NCBI GenBank assembly: GCA_964639205.1
Contig: CAZXCG010000001.1
Coordinates: 1-64,000, forward strand
Reading direction: 5' to 3'
DNA length: 64,000 bases
From: CAZXCG01 sp964639205
Lineage (GTDB): Bacteria > Bacillota > Clostridia > Oscillospirales > Acutalibacteraceae
Shown here: piece by piece, positions 33,874 to 42,444 of the stretch
Layout: the number at the start of each line of letters is the position of its first letter
How positions within the stretch are numbered: the first letter of the stretch is position 1
Translations under genes and position numbers: made by a program
The notes under the pieces: generated by a model
What the model was told of the DNA's origin: nothing
The model's database searches: none
The model's input: only the letters and a program-made list of their open reading frames with translations

Positions 33874-34608
33874 TCACCCTATATTTTCAAGCGATTTTAT
33901 TACTTCAATTATATCCTCATGAAAAACAATGTCAGCACGATTGTCATAAGGAGTGGAGCTTTTGTTAATCAAGACAAGAGCATTCCCGCGAAAAAACCGC
34001 AAATAAGAGGCGGCGGGATATACGCTGAGCGAGGTTCCGGCTACTATCATCAGCTCTGCGTTTAAAATTGCGTCGATAGCGCGGTTTACCACGGCTTCAT
34101 CAAGGGGCTCCTCGTACAATACCACGTCCGGCTTTATTATTGCGGAGTCCTCTTTACAGCGCGGAACGCCCTCGGCGGATTTTATGTACTCGGCGCTGTA
34201 CGGTTTTGCACAGCGGGTACAGTAATTGCGCAGGACGCTGCCGTGAATTTCCATAACGTTTTTACTGCCCGCGAGAGAATGAAGTCCGTCAATATTCTGT
34301 GTAACGACAGATACATTTTTGCCCCTGCGTTCCAAATCGGCAAAATACATATGCGCGCTGTTTGGCCGAGCGTCAAGATAGAGCATATTGTTTTTATAAA
34401 AATCGTAAAATATTTCCGGATTTTGCACAAAAAAGGTGTGTGAAATAATTTCTTCGGGAGAATATTTATATCCCGAGCTTCTGTTATATAGGCCGTCGGC
34501 TGAACGAAAATCGGGTATCCCGGATGCGCAGCTTACTCCCGCGCCGGTAAAAACGCAGATGTTTTGCGAGCTTTCAATCAGCCGGGAAAGTTCTTCGATT
34601 TTATGCAT
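33874..34608 (-). CDS. NAD-dependent protein deacylase (sirtuin) with altered zinc site
   Basis: Sirtuins remove acyl groups from lysines using NAD. The 244-residue product has the NAD motif GAGVSCASGIPDFRS, the TQNIDGLH motif and catalytic H122 in EIHGS. The zinc module normally has two CxxC pairs. Here the first pair is C130/C133, but the second reads C151-K-E-D154, so the fourth cysteine is replaced by aspartate. The enzyme could still bind zinc through aspartate or have a weakened site. AAAGGAACGGTGAG precedes the ATG. It stands alone, convergent with the EamA gene. Confidence 0.9.
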   Translation of the reverse strand: MHKIEELSRLIESSQNICVFTGAGVSCASGIPDFRSADGLYNRSSGYKYSPEEIISHTFFVQNPEIFYDFYKNNMLYLDARPNSAHMYFADLERRGKNVSVVTQNIDGLHSLAGSKNVMEIHGSVLRNYCTRCAKPYSAEYIKSAEGVPRCKEDSAIIKPDVVLYEEPLDEAVVNRAIDAILNAELMIVAGTSLSVYPAASYLRFFRGNALVLINKSSTPYDNRADIVFHEDIIEVIKSLENIG

Positions 34609-34634
34609 CGATGCTCACCGTTCCTTTAAAGAAA

Positions 34635-34659
34635 CCCCGCCGTAAATTACACAGCGGGA
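34635..34659 (-). terminator. Terminator of ftsH
   Basis: A CCCGC/GCGGG stem is followed on the minus strand by GTTTCTTT, and on the plus strand by TTTTTTATTTT. It lies 68 bases after the ftsH stop and just upstream of the sirtuin gene. Bidirectional function is possible. Confidence 0.55.
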
Positions 34660-34726
34660 TTTTTTATTTTATTTGCTTATTTTTAACTGTTGCAATATTA
34701 AATTTTTTGCTTACTTAGGCTTTGTT

Positions 34727-36598
34727 TTAAACAGGAGCGTTCCCGTCTTCGATACAGGGCTCAACATAAGTACCGGTCATTACAGCTTCAAATTCGGCGC
34801 CGTTCATCTTTTCGTGTTTAAAGAGGAAAGCCGCCACCTTGTGAAGCTCCGGCATATTCTCGGTCAAAAGCTTAGTACAATCGTCATACGCTTTGGCAAT
34901 AATGCTTTGAACCTCTTCATCAATCTTTGAAGCCGTAGCGTCGGAATAGTCCTGAACCTGACCCATATCGCGGCCGATAAACACCTCGTTGCCGGAGCCG
35001 TAGCATACCGTTCCGAGCTTGTCACTGAAACCGTACTTTGTAACCATAGCCTTTGCAATTTTTGTAGACTGTTCAATATCGTTGGAAGCGCCTGTGGAAA
35101 TATCGCCCAAAACAAGCTGTTCGGCGACTCTGCCGCCGAGAGCGGTAACTATTCTCTCGTACATATAAGTTCTTGTTTGATAGCTCTTTTCTTCCGTAGG
35201 AAGCGGCATTGTGTATCCGCCCGCCATACCAGTGGGAATAATTGAAATCTGATGTACAGGATCCTGAGTTTTGCAAACATAAAAGGCTATTGCATGACCT
35301 GCCTCGTGATATGCGGTGAGCTTCTTTTCTTTATCCGACATAACCTTGGATTTCTTTTCGGCGCCGACGACAACCTTAATGGTTGCTTTGCTTATTTCTT
35401 CCATGGTTATTGCCTTTTTGTCCGCACGCGCCGCAAGCAAAGCGGCCTCGTTCAAAAGATTTTCCAAATCAGCGCCGGTAAAGCCCGCCGTAGACTGGGC
35501 AACGGTTTTAAGACTGACGTCGGGCGCAAGCGGCTTTTCGCGTGAATGTACCCTTAAAATAGCTTCTCTGCCGGCAACATCCGGGTAACCGACTACTACC
35601 TGGCGGTCAAAACGTCCCGGCCGCATAAGGGCGGGATCAAGAACGTCCGGGCGGTTTGTTGCAGCCATTATAATTACGCCGGCATTAGCGCCGAAGCCGT
35701 CCATTTCAACAAGCAATTGGTTAAGCGTCTGCTCGCGTTCATCGTTTCCGCCGCCGAGACCGGCGCCTCTTTGGCGGCCAACCGCGTCTATTTCATCGAT
35801 AAAAACAATGCAGGGAGAATTTTTCTTTGCTGTTTCAAACAAATCGCGAACGCGTGAAGCGCCGACGCCGACAAACATTTCTACAAAATCCGAGCCGGAA
35901 ATTGAGAAAAACGGTACTCCCGCTTCGCCGGCTACCGCTCTTGCAAGGAGTGTTTTACCGGTGCCGGGAGGTCCCACGAGCAAAACTCCCTTGGGTATTT
36001 TTGCGCCGAGCTTTTTGTACTTTTCGGAATCTTTTAAGAACTGAACAATCTCGGCAAGCTCTTCCTTTTCTTCATCGGCGCCCGCCACATCGGCAAAAGT
36101 GGTTTTTCTCTTTTCGTCGTTGGCGTTTTTAAACCTTGCCTTGCCAAAGGTCATTTCCTTTCCGCCTAAGCCGCCTGACATCCGCCTCATCATAAAGAAC
36201 CACAGCAAACCGAAAATCACAACCATAACCACAATGAGCAGCAGTTCGTTAAGGAATGAATTATCGCTTGCGCGGGCAATATCAAACTCAAGGCGATCTT
36301 CCTCCGCCTTCCCCTCGTTGTAGCTGTTGATGTAATCCTTAACATCTTCGTAAAACAATGTAACGCTCGCAAGCTTGCTCGTTATCTTTGTTCCGTCCTG
36401 CAAAAGGATGTTTATTTCACCGGAACCGGCGTTTACGGTAAATTCCTTTACCTGCTCATCCTGAAAATAGTATATTATCTCAGAATAGCTGTAGCTTTGC
36501 GTCGGCTGTAAGGAAAAAATCATTGATATGGCAATAATTGCAATAATAGGAATTGCTAAATACAAAGCCAAGGTTTTCCATTTTTTCTTATTATTCAT
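34727..36598 (-). CDS. ftsH: ATP-dependent zinc metalloprotease FtsH
   Basis: FtsH is a membrane-bound hexameric AAA protease that degrades membrane and short-lived cytosolic proteins. The 623-residue product has membrane segments at about residues 8-28 and 112-134, an AAA module with GPPGTGKT at 208-215, the second region of homology, and the zinc motif HEAGH at 431-435. GGGAGTG precedes the ATG. It follows hpt by 40 bases in the conserved tilS-hpt-ftsH order. Confidence 0.98.
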   Translation of the reverse strand: MNNKKKWKTLALYLAIPIIAIIAISMIFSLQPTQSYSYSEIIYYFQDEQVKEFTVNAGSGEINILLQDGTKITSKLASVTLFYEDVKDYINSYNEGKAEEDRLEFDIARASDNSFLNELLLIVVMVVIFGLLWFFMMRRMSGGLGGKEMTFGKARFKNANDEKRKTTFADVAGADEEKEELAEIVQFLKDSEKYKKLGAKIPKGVLLVGPPGTGKTLLARAVAGEAGVPFFSISGSDFVEMFVGVGASRVRDLFETAKKNSPCIVFIDEIDAVGRQRGAGLGGGNDEREQTLNQLLVEMDGFGANAGVIIMAATNRPDVLDPALMRPGRFDRQVVVGYPDVAGREAILRVHSREKPLAPDVSLKTVAQSTAGFTGADLENLLNEAALLAARADKKAITMEEISKATIKVVVGAEKKSKVMSDKEKKLTAYHEAGHAIAFYVCKTQDPVHQISIIPTGMAGGYTMPLPTEEKSYQTRTYMYERIVTALGGRVAEQLVLGDISTGASNDIEQSTKIAKAMVTKYGFSDKLGTVCYGSGNEVFIGRDMGQVQDYSDATASKIDEEVQSIIAKAYDDCTKLLTENMPELHKVAAFLFKHEKMNGAEFEAVMTGTYVEPCIEDGNAPV

Positions 36599-36638
36599 AG
36601 AAACACTCCCTGATGTATTATTTCGTCTTTATAAAAAT

Positions 36639-37175
36639 TTATGAAAAGATTTCGGGCTTTAAAGTCCCGATGTACGGAAGATTACGATATTTTTCGGCGT
36701 AATCCATACCGTACCCAACAACAAACAAATCGGGAATTTGCACTCCGAAATAATCCGGATATATATCAACGGCGCGCCTGGCGGGTTTATCGAGCAAGGT
36801 GCAGATTTTAACCGAGCGGGCTGCTGCACCGCGCAAATGCTCTCTTACGCATGAAAGCGTTCTGCCGCTGTCAAGAATATCCTCCACAAGAATAATATCG
36901 GCGCCTTTGAAGCTGCCGCTCCCTTTTGAGCCGACCTTGACGGAGCCGGAGCTCTCGGTGCCGTTACCGTAGCTTGAGGCCGTTAAAAAATCCACATAAC
37001 AGTCGAGCTTGATTTTGCGCGCGAGGTCGGCTAAAAATATACAACTCCCTTTAAGCAGACCTATAAGCAGAGGATTTTTGCCCTTATAATCTCGATTTAT
37101 TTCATCGGCAATGCCGGAAGTGATTTCGGCAAGCCGGTTTTCGGTAAGCAAGATTGATTCAATATCCTTATGCAT
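36639..37175 (-). CDS. hpt: Hypoxanthine phosphoribosyltransferase
   Basis: Hpt salvages hypoxanthine and guanine to IMP and GMP using PRPP. The 178 residues contain the PRPP loop IILVEDILDSGRTL and the N-terminal LIGLLKGSCIFLADL segment typical of the family. It lies between tilS and ftsH; in related bacteria it can interact with TilS and FtsH. Identification is firm. Confidence 0.97.
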   Translation of the reverse strand: MHKDIESILLTENRLAEITSGIADEINRDYKGKNPLLIGLLKGSCIFLADLARKIKLDCYVDFLTASSYGNGTESSGSVKVGSKGSGSFKGADIILVEDILDSGRTLSCVREHLRGAAARSVKICTLLDKPARRAVDIYPDYFGVQIPDLFVVGYGMDYAEKYRNLPYIGTLKPEIFS

Positions 37176-37210
37176 ACTCCATACCTCGCAGGGTTCAAAG
37201 TATTGTAATA

Positions 37211-38548
37211 TTATAAATTATTTATGTGATGAAAAATTGTTATTTTCAAAAAAAGCCGAGAATTTTTCCGAATATCCTCTGCATAAGCGGAGAGACCGAC
37301 ATTTTCGAGCCATAAAATTTTGCCTTGCTGCTCTATTAAAAGCAAAGAGCCGCGCAGCTCCGCCGGAATTTTTTCTTCGTTTAAAAGCTTTTTAAGGCTT
37401 TTTGTGACGTTTCTTCCATGAATGCGGAAAGTATCGCCGGGACGTCTGTTGCGAATAAAAAGACCGTCCGTATTTATGAGCGGGATAAGATTTTCGGAGT
37501 TTTCCGGCGGATTTTTGTAAAAGGAAAAAACATATTCTTTACCTGCAAAGTTAAATCGAGTATCGCAATTGAGCGAAAAAATAAACTCACCGCACGTTTT
37601 AGCAGACTTAAAGATGCGGAATACTCCTTGCTTTGCGGCGGCGCAATAACCGTTAGGTAAAGAAACCGTACCCCCATTATAAATAATTTGGCGGCATAAA
37701 TCAATGTGTTTTTTTTCCAAAATGTTCATACCGACCTTTTTTGCAAGCAGAGAAATCATTCTTTCGCACAAAATTCTGTCGCTTGAACGGAATTTTTCAC
37801 AGGACCAGCCGTATTTGACCTCGGCTGATTTGAGGGCGGAAAAGGCCTGTTTATCCAAATATTCGGAAATATGCGACATCTGCATGCTCATACGAAGAAC
37901 AGCGTCTTCAAGCTCGGGGTTTATTTTTCTCAGCGCAGGTACGGCCGAAGCGCGTATGATGTTCCTGCTGTATATAGGCTGCATATTTGTTGAATCCGTT
38001 ACGTAAGAGAGGGAGTGTTCGGAGCAAAAGTCTTCGACCTCTTCCCTTGTTACCGTAATTAAAGGTCGGATTATGTTCCCTCTTCGAACCGGGATTCCGC
38101 GCAATCCGTCCGCTCCCGTTCCGCGGGAAAGATTGAAAAGCACGGTTTCCAAATTATCCGAGGCAGTATGAGCTGTGGCAATTTTAACATTTGAATACAT
38201 TCTCGACAGCTCGCCGAAAAAAGCGTAACGCTCGTTTCTGCCGGCAAGTTCAAGACTTATTTTCTGCTTTTCGGCCGTTTCGGCGACAAATACGCTTTTT
38301 ACCGAGAGGGGTACGCCGAGGCTGCGGCAAAGCTCTTTGCAAAACAGCTCGTCTCTGAGAGCCTCCTCGCCGCGTATATTGTGATTAAGATGCGCGGCGC
38401 GAAGGACAAAGGATAACTCGTTTTCAAGCAAATGCAGGGCGTAAAGCAGCGATACGGAGTCCGCCCCGCCCGAAAGCGCGACAATGACGGTGTCCGACGG
38501 TTGAATAAGGCTGAAGTCTTTTATTGTATGTTTAAGCTTTGAAATCAT
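37211..38548 (-). CDS. tilS: tRNA(Ile) lysidine synthetase
   Basis: TilS converts C34 of the CAU-anticodon tRNA-Ile to lysidine so that it reads AUA. The 445-residue product has the PP-loop SGGADSVSLLYAL near residue 25 and the usual C-terminal substrate-binding domains. I use the ATG at 38546-38548, four bases after the dnaB stop; the upstream extension to 38602 overlaps dnaB. The ribosome-binding site is weak, which suggests coupling to dnaB. Confidence 0.95.
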   Translation of the reverse strand: MISKLKHTIKDFSLIQPSDTVIVALSGGADSVSLLYALHLLENELSFVLRAAHLNHNIRGEEALRDELFCKELCRSLGVPLSVKSVFVAETAEKQKISLELAGRNERYAFFGELSRMYSNVKIATAHTASDNLETVLFNLSRGTGADGLRGIPVRRGNIIRPLITVTREEVEDFCSEHSLSYVTDSTNMQPIYSRNIIRASAVPALRKINPELEDAVLRMSMQMSHISEYLDKQAFSALKSAEVKYGWSCEKFRSSDRILCERMISLLAKKVGMNILEKKHIDLCRQIIYNGGTVSLPNGYCAAAKQGVFRIFKSAKTCGEFIFSLNCDTRFNFAGKEYVFSFYKNPPENSENLIPLINTDGLFIRNRRPGDTFRIHGRNVTKSLKKLLNEEKIPAELRGSLLLIEQQGKILWLENVGLSAYAEDIRKNSRLFLKITIFHHINNL

Positions 38549-38552
38549 TGTA

Positions 38553-39932
38553 TCAATGTTCTTGGTGAACAGAATCCGGCGATGTAAACCGCATAAACTC
38601 ACCCTGCCAGTGAAGCTTTACCGTATTTGTCTCGCCGTGACGGTTTTTGGCGACTATGCATTCGCCGGAATTGCGGTCAATTGCGGCATCGTCGCTTTCA
38701 GCGCCGTTTGCCTTGTCGTAATAACCCTCGCGATAAAGAAAAAGCACTATATCCGCGTCTTGCTCAATAGAACCCGAGTCGCGCAGATCGGAAAGCTGCG
38801 GTCGGTGGTCGGAACGCTGCTCGCTTGCACGTGAAAGCTGAGAAAGCGTTATTACCGGAACATTAAGCTCCTTTGCCATTATTTTTAAATTTCTTGTTAT
38901 TTCGGAAATTTCCTGGACACGGTTATCGTTTCTTCTGCCGGTTGACATAAGCTGAAGATAATCTATGACAACCAAATCAAGCTCGCGAAGACGGCGGAGC
39001 TTGGCTTTCATTGCGGGAACTGTAATGGCGGGGGTATCGTCCAGATATATTTTTGCCTTGCTCAAGACATCGCCGGCCGAGACAAGCCGCTGCCATTCCT
39101 CCTCGTTGAGATTCCCGGTTCTAAGCTTTGTTCCTTCAACCAGCGCCTCGGAAGAAAGCAGGCGCGAGGCGAGCTGCTCCTTTGTCATTTCAAGAGAAAA
39201 AAACGCCACGGTCTTTTTTGACCGGCAAGCGACATTTTTCGCAATATTGAGCGCAAAAGAGGTTTTGCCCATTCCCGGACGGGCGGCTAAAAGCAGAAGG
39301 TCGCTTCGGTTGAGCCCGGTGATTGTGCGGTCAAGCCCCCCTATGCCCGACGGGATAGGCTTTGCAAAATTATCGTCGGAATTATTCAAAGCGTCCAATC
39401 GGTCAAAGGTTTGGATAATAACCTCGTTTATTCTTTGGAGCCCCTGAATGCTTTTTCCGCGCCTTATATCAAAAATTTTCTGCTCGGCGGAATCTATAAG
39501 CACAGACGGCTCGTTTTCTCCGGCGGAACACTCGTCTATTATTTCACGCGCGGCATTAATAAGACAGCGGACGTCATATTTTTCGCGGACGATATTTGCA
39601 TATATTTCAACATTTGAAATCGACGGACAATTTTCCGTAAGCTGAACAAGATATGTCTTTCCGGTTGTTTGATCAAAGCTTTTGTCAAGCTTTAAATGCT
39701 CAAGCAGAGTTACAAAATCAAGCGTCTCGCCGCCTGTGAACATATCGAGCATAGCGGAATAAATGCTGCGGTGAACCGAAAGATGAAAATAGTCCGGCTT
39801 ACTTAAAATTCCGGCTATTTTATCCATAACGTCGGGTTCAAGTATTACAGCTCCGAGCACAGCCTGCTCCGCTTCGGCGCTGTAAGGCAGTGCAAGTCCG
39901 TCGTATGAGGTTGTCATTTGATTTTCAGGCAT
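38553..39932 (-). CDS. dnaB: Replicative DNA helicase
   Basis: DnaB is the hexameric helicase at the replication fork. The 459-residue product has the N-terminal primase-interaction domain starting LPYSAEAEQAVLGAV and the RecA-like C-terminal domain with Walker A RPGMGKTS (K223) and Walker B LVVIDYLQLM. GGGGGAACGG precedes the ATG. It follows rplI by 30 bases, the usual rplI-dnaB order. Confidence 0.98.
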   Translation of the reverse strand: MPENQMTTSYDGLALPYSAEAEQAVLGAVILEPDVMDKIAGILSKPDYFHLSVHRSIYSAMLDMFTGGETLDFVTLLEHLKLDKSFDQTTGKTYLVQLTENCPSISNVEIYANIVREKYDVRCLINAAREIIDECSAGENEPSVLIDSAEQKIFDIRRGKSIQGLQRINEVIIQTFDRLDALNNSDDNFAKPIPSGIGGLDRTITGLNRSDLLLLAARPGMGKTSFALNIAKNVACRSKKTVAFFSLEMTKEQLASRLLSSEALVEGTKLRTGNLNEEEWQRLVSAGDVLSKAKIYLDDTPAITVPAMKAKLRRLRELDLVVIDYLQLMSTGRRNDNRVQEISEITRNLKIMAKELNVPVITLSQLSRASEQRSDHRPQLSDLRDSGSIEQDADIVLFLYREGYYDKANGAESDDAAIDRNSGECIVAKNRHGETNTVKLHWQGEFMRFTSPDSVHQEH

Positions 39933-39962
39933 TGCACCGTTCCCCCTTACAAACAGACCGAA

Positions 39963-40409
39963 TTACTCTTCGGAAACCTGAATTTTAACTGCTGCGCTGA
40001 TTCCCGCATAAAGCTTTATTTCGGCGTTATAAGTGCCAAAGGACTTAATGTCGGCGTCAAGCGTGATTTTGCGTTTGTCAATGTCGATATTCTTTTGCCT
40101 TTTAATTTCGGCGCTTATCTCTTTAGCCGTAACGCTTCCGAAAAGCTTGCCGTTTTTACCCGCTCTTGCTTTGATGCATATGAGCGAGTTCTCAAGTACA
40201 GCTTTGGAATCGTTGGCAATTTTTTTGTCGGATTCAATTTTAAAGCGCTTTGACTCCTCGGCGTTTTTAAGCTCGTTTATTGCCTGCGAGTCCGCCTTCT
40301 TCGCAAGCTTTCGCGGAAAAAGGAAATTTCTTGCATAGCCGTCCGAAACGTTTACAAGCTCGCCCTTATTTCCGAGCGCTTTAACATCTGTAAGCAATAC
40401 AACCTTCAT
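39963..40409 (-). CDS. rplI: 50S ribosomal protein L9
   Basis: The 148-residue product beginning MKVVLLTDVKALGNKGELVNV, with the long connecting helix and a C-terminal domain, is L9. AAGGAGG precedes the ATG. The gdpP-rplI-dnaB order is conserved in Firmicutes. Confidence 0.98.
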   Translation of the reverse strand: MKVVLLTDVKALGNKGELVNVSDGYARNFLFPRKLAKKADSQAINELKNAEESKRFKIESDKKIANDSKAVLENSLICIKARAGKNGKLFGSVTAKEISAEIKRQKNIDIDKRKITLDADIKSFGTYNAEIKLYAGISAAVKIQVSEE

Positions 40410-40438
40410 TCAGATAACCTCCTTAGAAATACGGCGTT

Positions 40439-42379
40439 TTAATCAACAGTTTCATCAATAACCTCCATAAGCTTTTGACGAACGCTTTCGATTGTGCTTT
40501 CTTTAATTTGAGTAGCCGCCATTGTCTGATGACCGCCTCCGCCCAAACGCTCCATTATAATCTGTACGTTTATTTTGCCGTAGCTTCTGGCGGATATATT
40601 TACCGTATTTTCTTCTGTAACAAAAATAACGAAAGACGCCGAAACGCCCTTCACGCCGAGCAGCTCATCGGCAGCCTGAGAAGCTATAAGACGCGGATCG
40701 TCGAGCTCTTCGCCTGCAATCGATACGGCGCAGCCTTTATAAATCTGCGCGTCCGAAACAAGGCGGTAGCGTTCCTTATATGTAATAATATTATCGGCAA
40801 AAAGCGATTTAACCGTTACGGTGTCTGCGCCTTTACGGCGTAGATAGGCGGCCGCTTCAAAGGTTCGAACCCCGGTTTTGACTATAAAATTCTTTGTGTC
40901 AAGCATTATTCCGGCGAGCAACGCGTTAGCGGCAAGCGGGGTAATGCTTTTTTCCGCCATGTAGGAAATTATTTCCGTACACATTTCGGAAGCGGATGAC
41001 GCCGAAGCTTCATGATGGAAAATGAAAGCGTTGTTTATATAATTAATCATTTTTCGGTGGTGATCTATTACCACAACGGTTTTACACGCAGAATAGAGCT
41101 GCTCGGACTCTAAACGTTCGGGAATATGAGTATCTACAACAATTAAAAGAGTTTTGTCCGTAACGAGTCGCAGCGCTTCTTCCGGCGAAACAAAATAAGC
41201 GAAAGCTCCCGAGCCGCTAACCATATCTATAAGAGAAGAGGCCATTGTCTTCTTACGGTCTATAGCAATAAAAGCCGGCTTTGAAAAACTGTTTGCCACT
41301 GCGCATTGCAGACCCACTGCGGCTCCTACGCAGTCAAAATCGGAAAACTTATGCCCCATAATAATAACCTTGTCGGCATTGTTTATGCTTGCCTGAAGAG
41401 TATTTGCAATTACCCTTGTGCGAACCTTGCTCCTTTTTTCGACGCCCTGAGACACGCCGCCGAAAAACTCATAGCTGCCGTTTTTGTTTACGGCAACCTG
41501 ATCGCCGCCGCGTCCGAGAGCCATATCAAGCGCCATGCGCGCCAGGGTTTCGCTTTCCTTTACAGAATCGGCGTTGCGCCCTATTCCGATGGAAACAGTT
41601 GCAAACTTTTCGTTGTATTTTATAGTTCTTATTTCATCGAGGATCTTAAATTTTTCGGCAATAAGCTTTTGAATATTGCGTTCCTGAAAAATTATCATGT
41701 ATCTTCCGGCGGAAAGCTTCCTGTAGAGCGACTTATAATTATTTGCAAGCTTTTGGAGCGCATTTTCAACGGCAAGAACGGTCTGCGCGCTATCGACATC
41801 GTTTTCGTCTATAAAGTCGTCGATATTGTCAAAATAGATCATCGCAACGGTAGGACGACTGCGGGAAAACTCAAGCGCAATATTTTTATAGTCGGTATCG
41901 TCAACATAATACAGAACCGCTCCGCCGTCTATCTCGTTTGCAAAAACGGTATATTTACGGTCCGCAAACTTGACCGATGTGCCCGCGGAGGAAAGAATTT
42001 CCTTGAGAGTTTTATTGGGAAAATAAGCGGAAGCACAGTCGCCCAGCGGGCTTTTCCCGGCTTTGAAAGCTTCGGCAAACACCGAGTTGCACCACAGAAG
42101 ATCGTCGCGTTCGCCTACGACGGCGACGGGAATTTTAAATTTTTCCAAAAAATCCCTGTCTGTAAGCGCAACGTTTGAAAAAGCGGATTCGGCGATCGCT
42201 TTCATACCGCCCCTGATTTTAAAGTACCATAGCAAAACCGCCGCAAGCAGTAGTGCGCTTACAGCAAACTCAGCTGCAGCAAGCCATACGTTATATTGCA
42301 GCGAAACAGCGGACATTGCAAACATAAATACGGCAAACACAATAAAACAAGGACTTGCGATCCATATTTTGTTTTTCAT
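40439..42379 (-). CDS. gdpP: Cyclic-di-AMP phosphodiesterase GdpP
   Basis: GdpP degrades cyclic di-AMP, a regulator of potassium and wall homeostasis. The 646-residue protein has two N-terminal membrane helices (about 6-25 and 32-50), a PAS-like domain, a degenerate GGDEF domain, and the DHH/DHHA1 module with D439-H440-H441 and the late GGGGHQTMA motif. I chose the ATG at 42377-42379, preceded by AGGAGG; an earlier in-frame start lies inside the ribosome-binding region. It is followed by rplI. Confidence 0.95.
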   Translation of the reverse strand: MKNKIWIASPCFIVFAVFMFAMSAVSLQYNVWLAAAEFAVSALLLAAVLLWYFKIRGGMKAIAESAFSNVALTDRDFLEKFKIPVAVVGERDDLLWCNSVFAEAFKAGKSPLGDCASAYFPNKTLKEILSSAGTSVKFADRKYTVFANEIDGGAVLYYVDDTDYKNIALEFSRSRPTVAMIYFDNIDDFIDENDVDSAQTVLAVENALQKLANNYKSLYRKLSAGRYMIIFQERNIQKLIAEKFKILDEIRTIKYNEKFATVSIGIGRNADSVKESETLARMALDMALGRGGDQVAVNKNGSYEFFGGVSQGVEKRSKVRTRVIANTLQASINNADKVIIMGHKFSDFDCVGAAVGLQCAVANSFSKPAFIAIDRKKTMASSLIDMVSGSGAFAYFVSPEEALRLVTDKTLLIVVDTHIPERLESEQLYSACKTVVVIDHHRKMINYINNAFIFHHEASASSASEMCTEIISYMAEKSITPLAANALLAGIMLDTKNFIVKTGVRTFEAAAYLRRKGADTVTVKSLFADNIITYKERYRLVSDAQIYKGCAVSIAGEELDDPRLIASQAADELLGVKGVSASFVIFVTEENTVNISARSYGKINVQIIMERLGGGGHQTMAATQIKESTIESVRQKLMEVIDETVD

Positions 42380-42444
42380 ATCCCCTACCCTCCTGTGCTG
42401 CATTTGTTAAAGCCCGGCTCGCATAAGTTTAAAGCGCCGCGGAA

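Noticed and set aside
41306..42178. A 290-codon plus-strand frame
   Set aside because: It is antisense to gdpP, which has intact DHH and DHHA1 motifs; no ribosome-binding site is visible.
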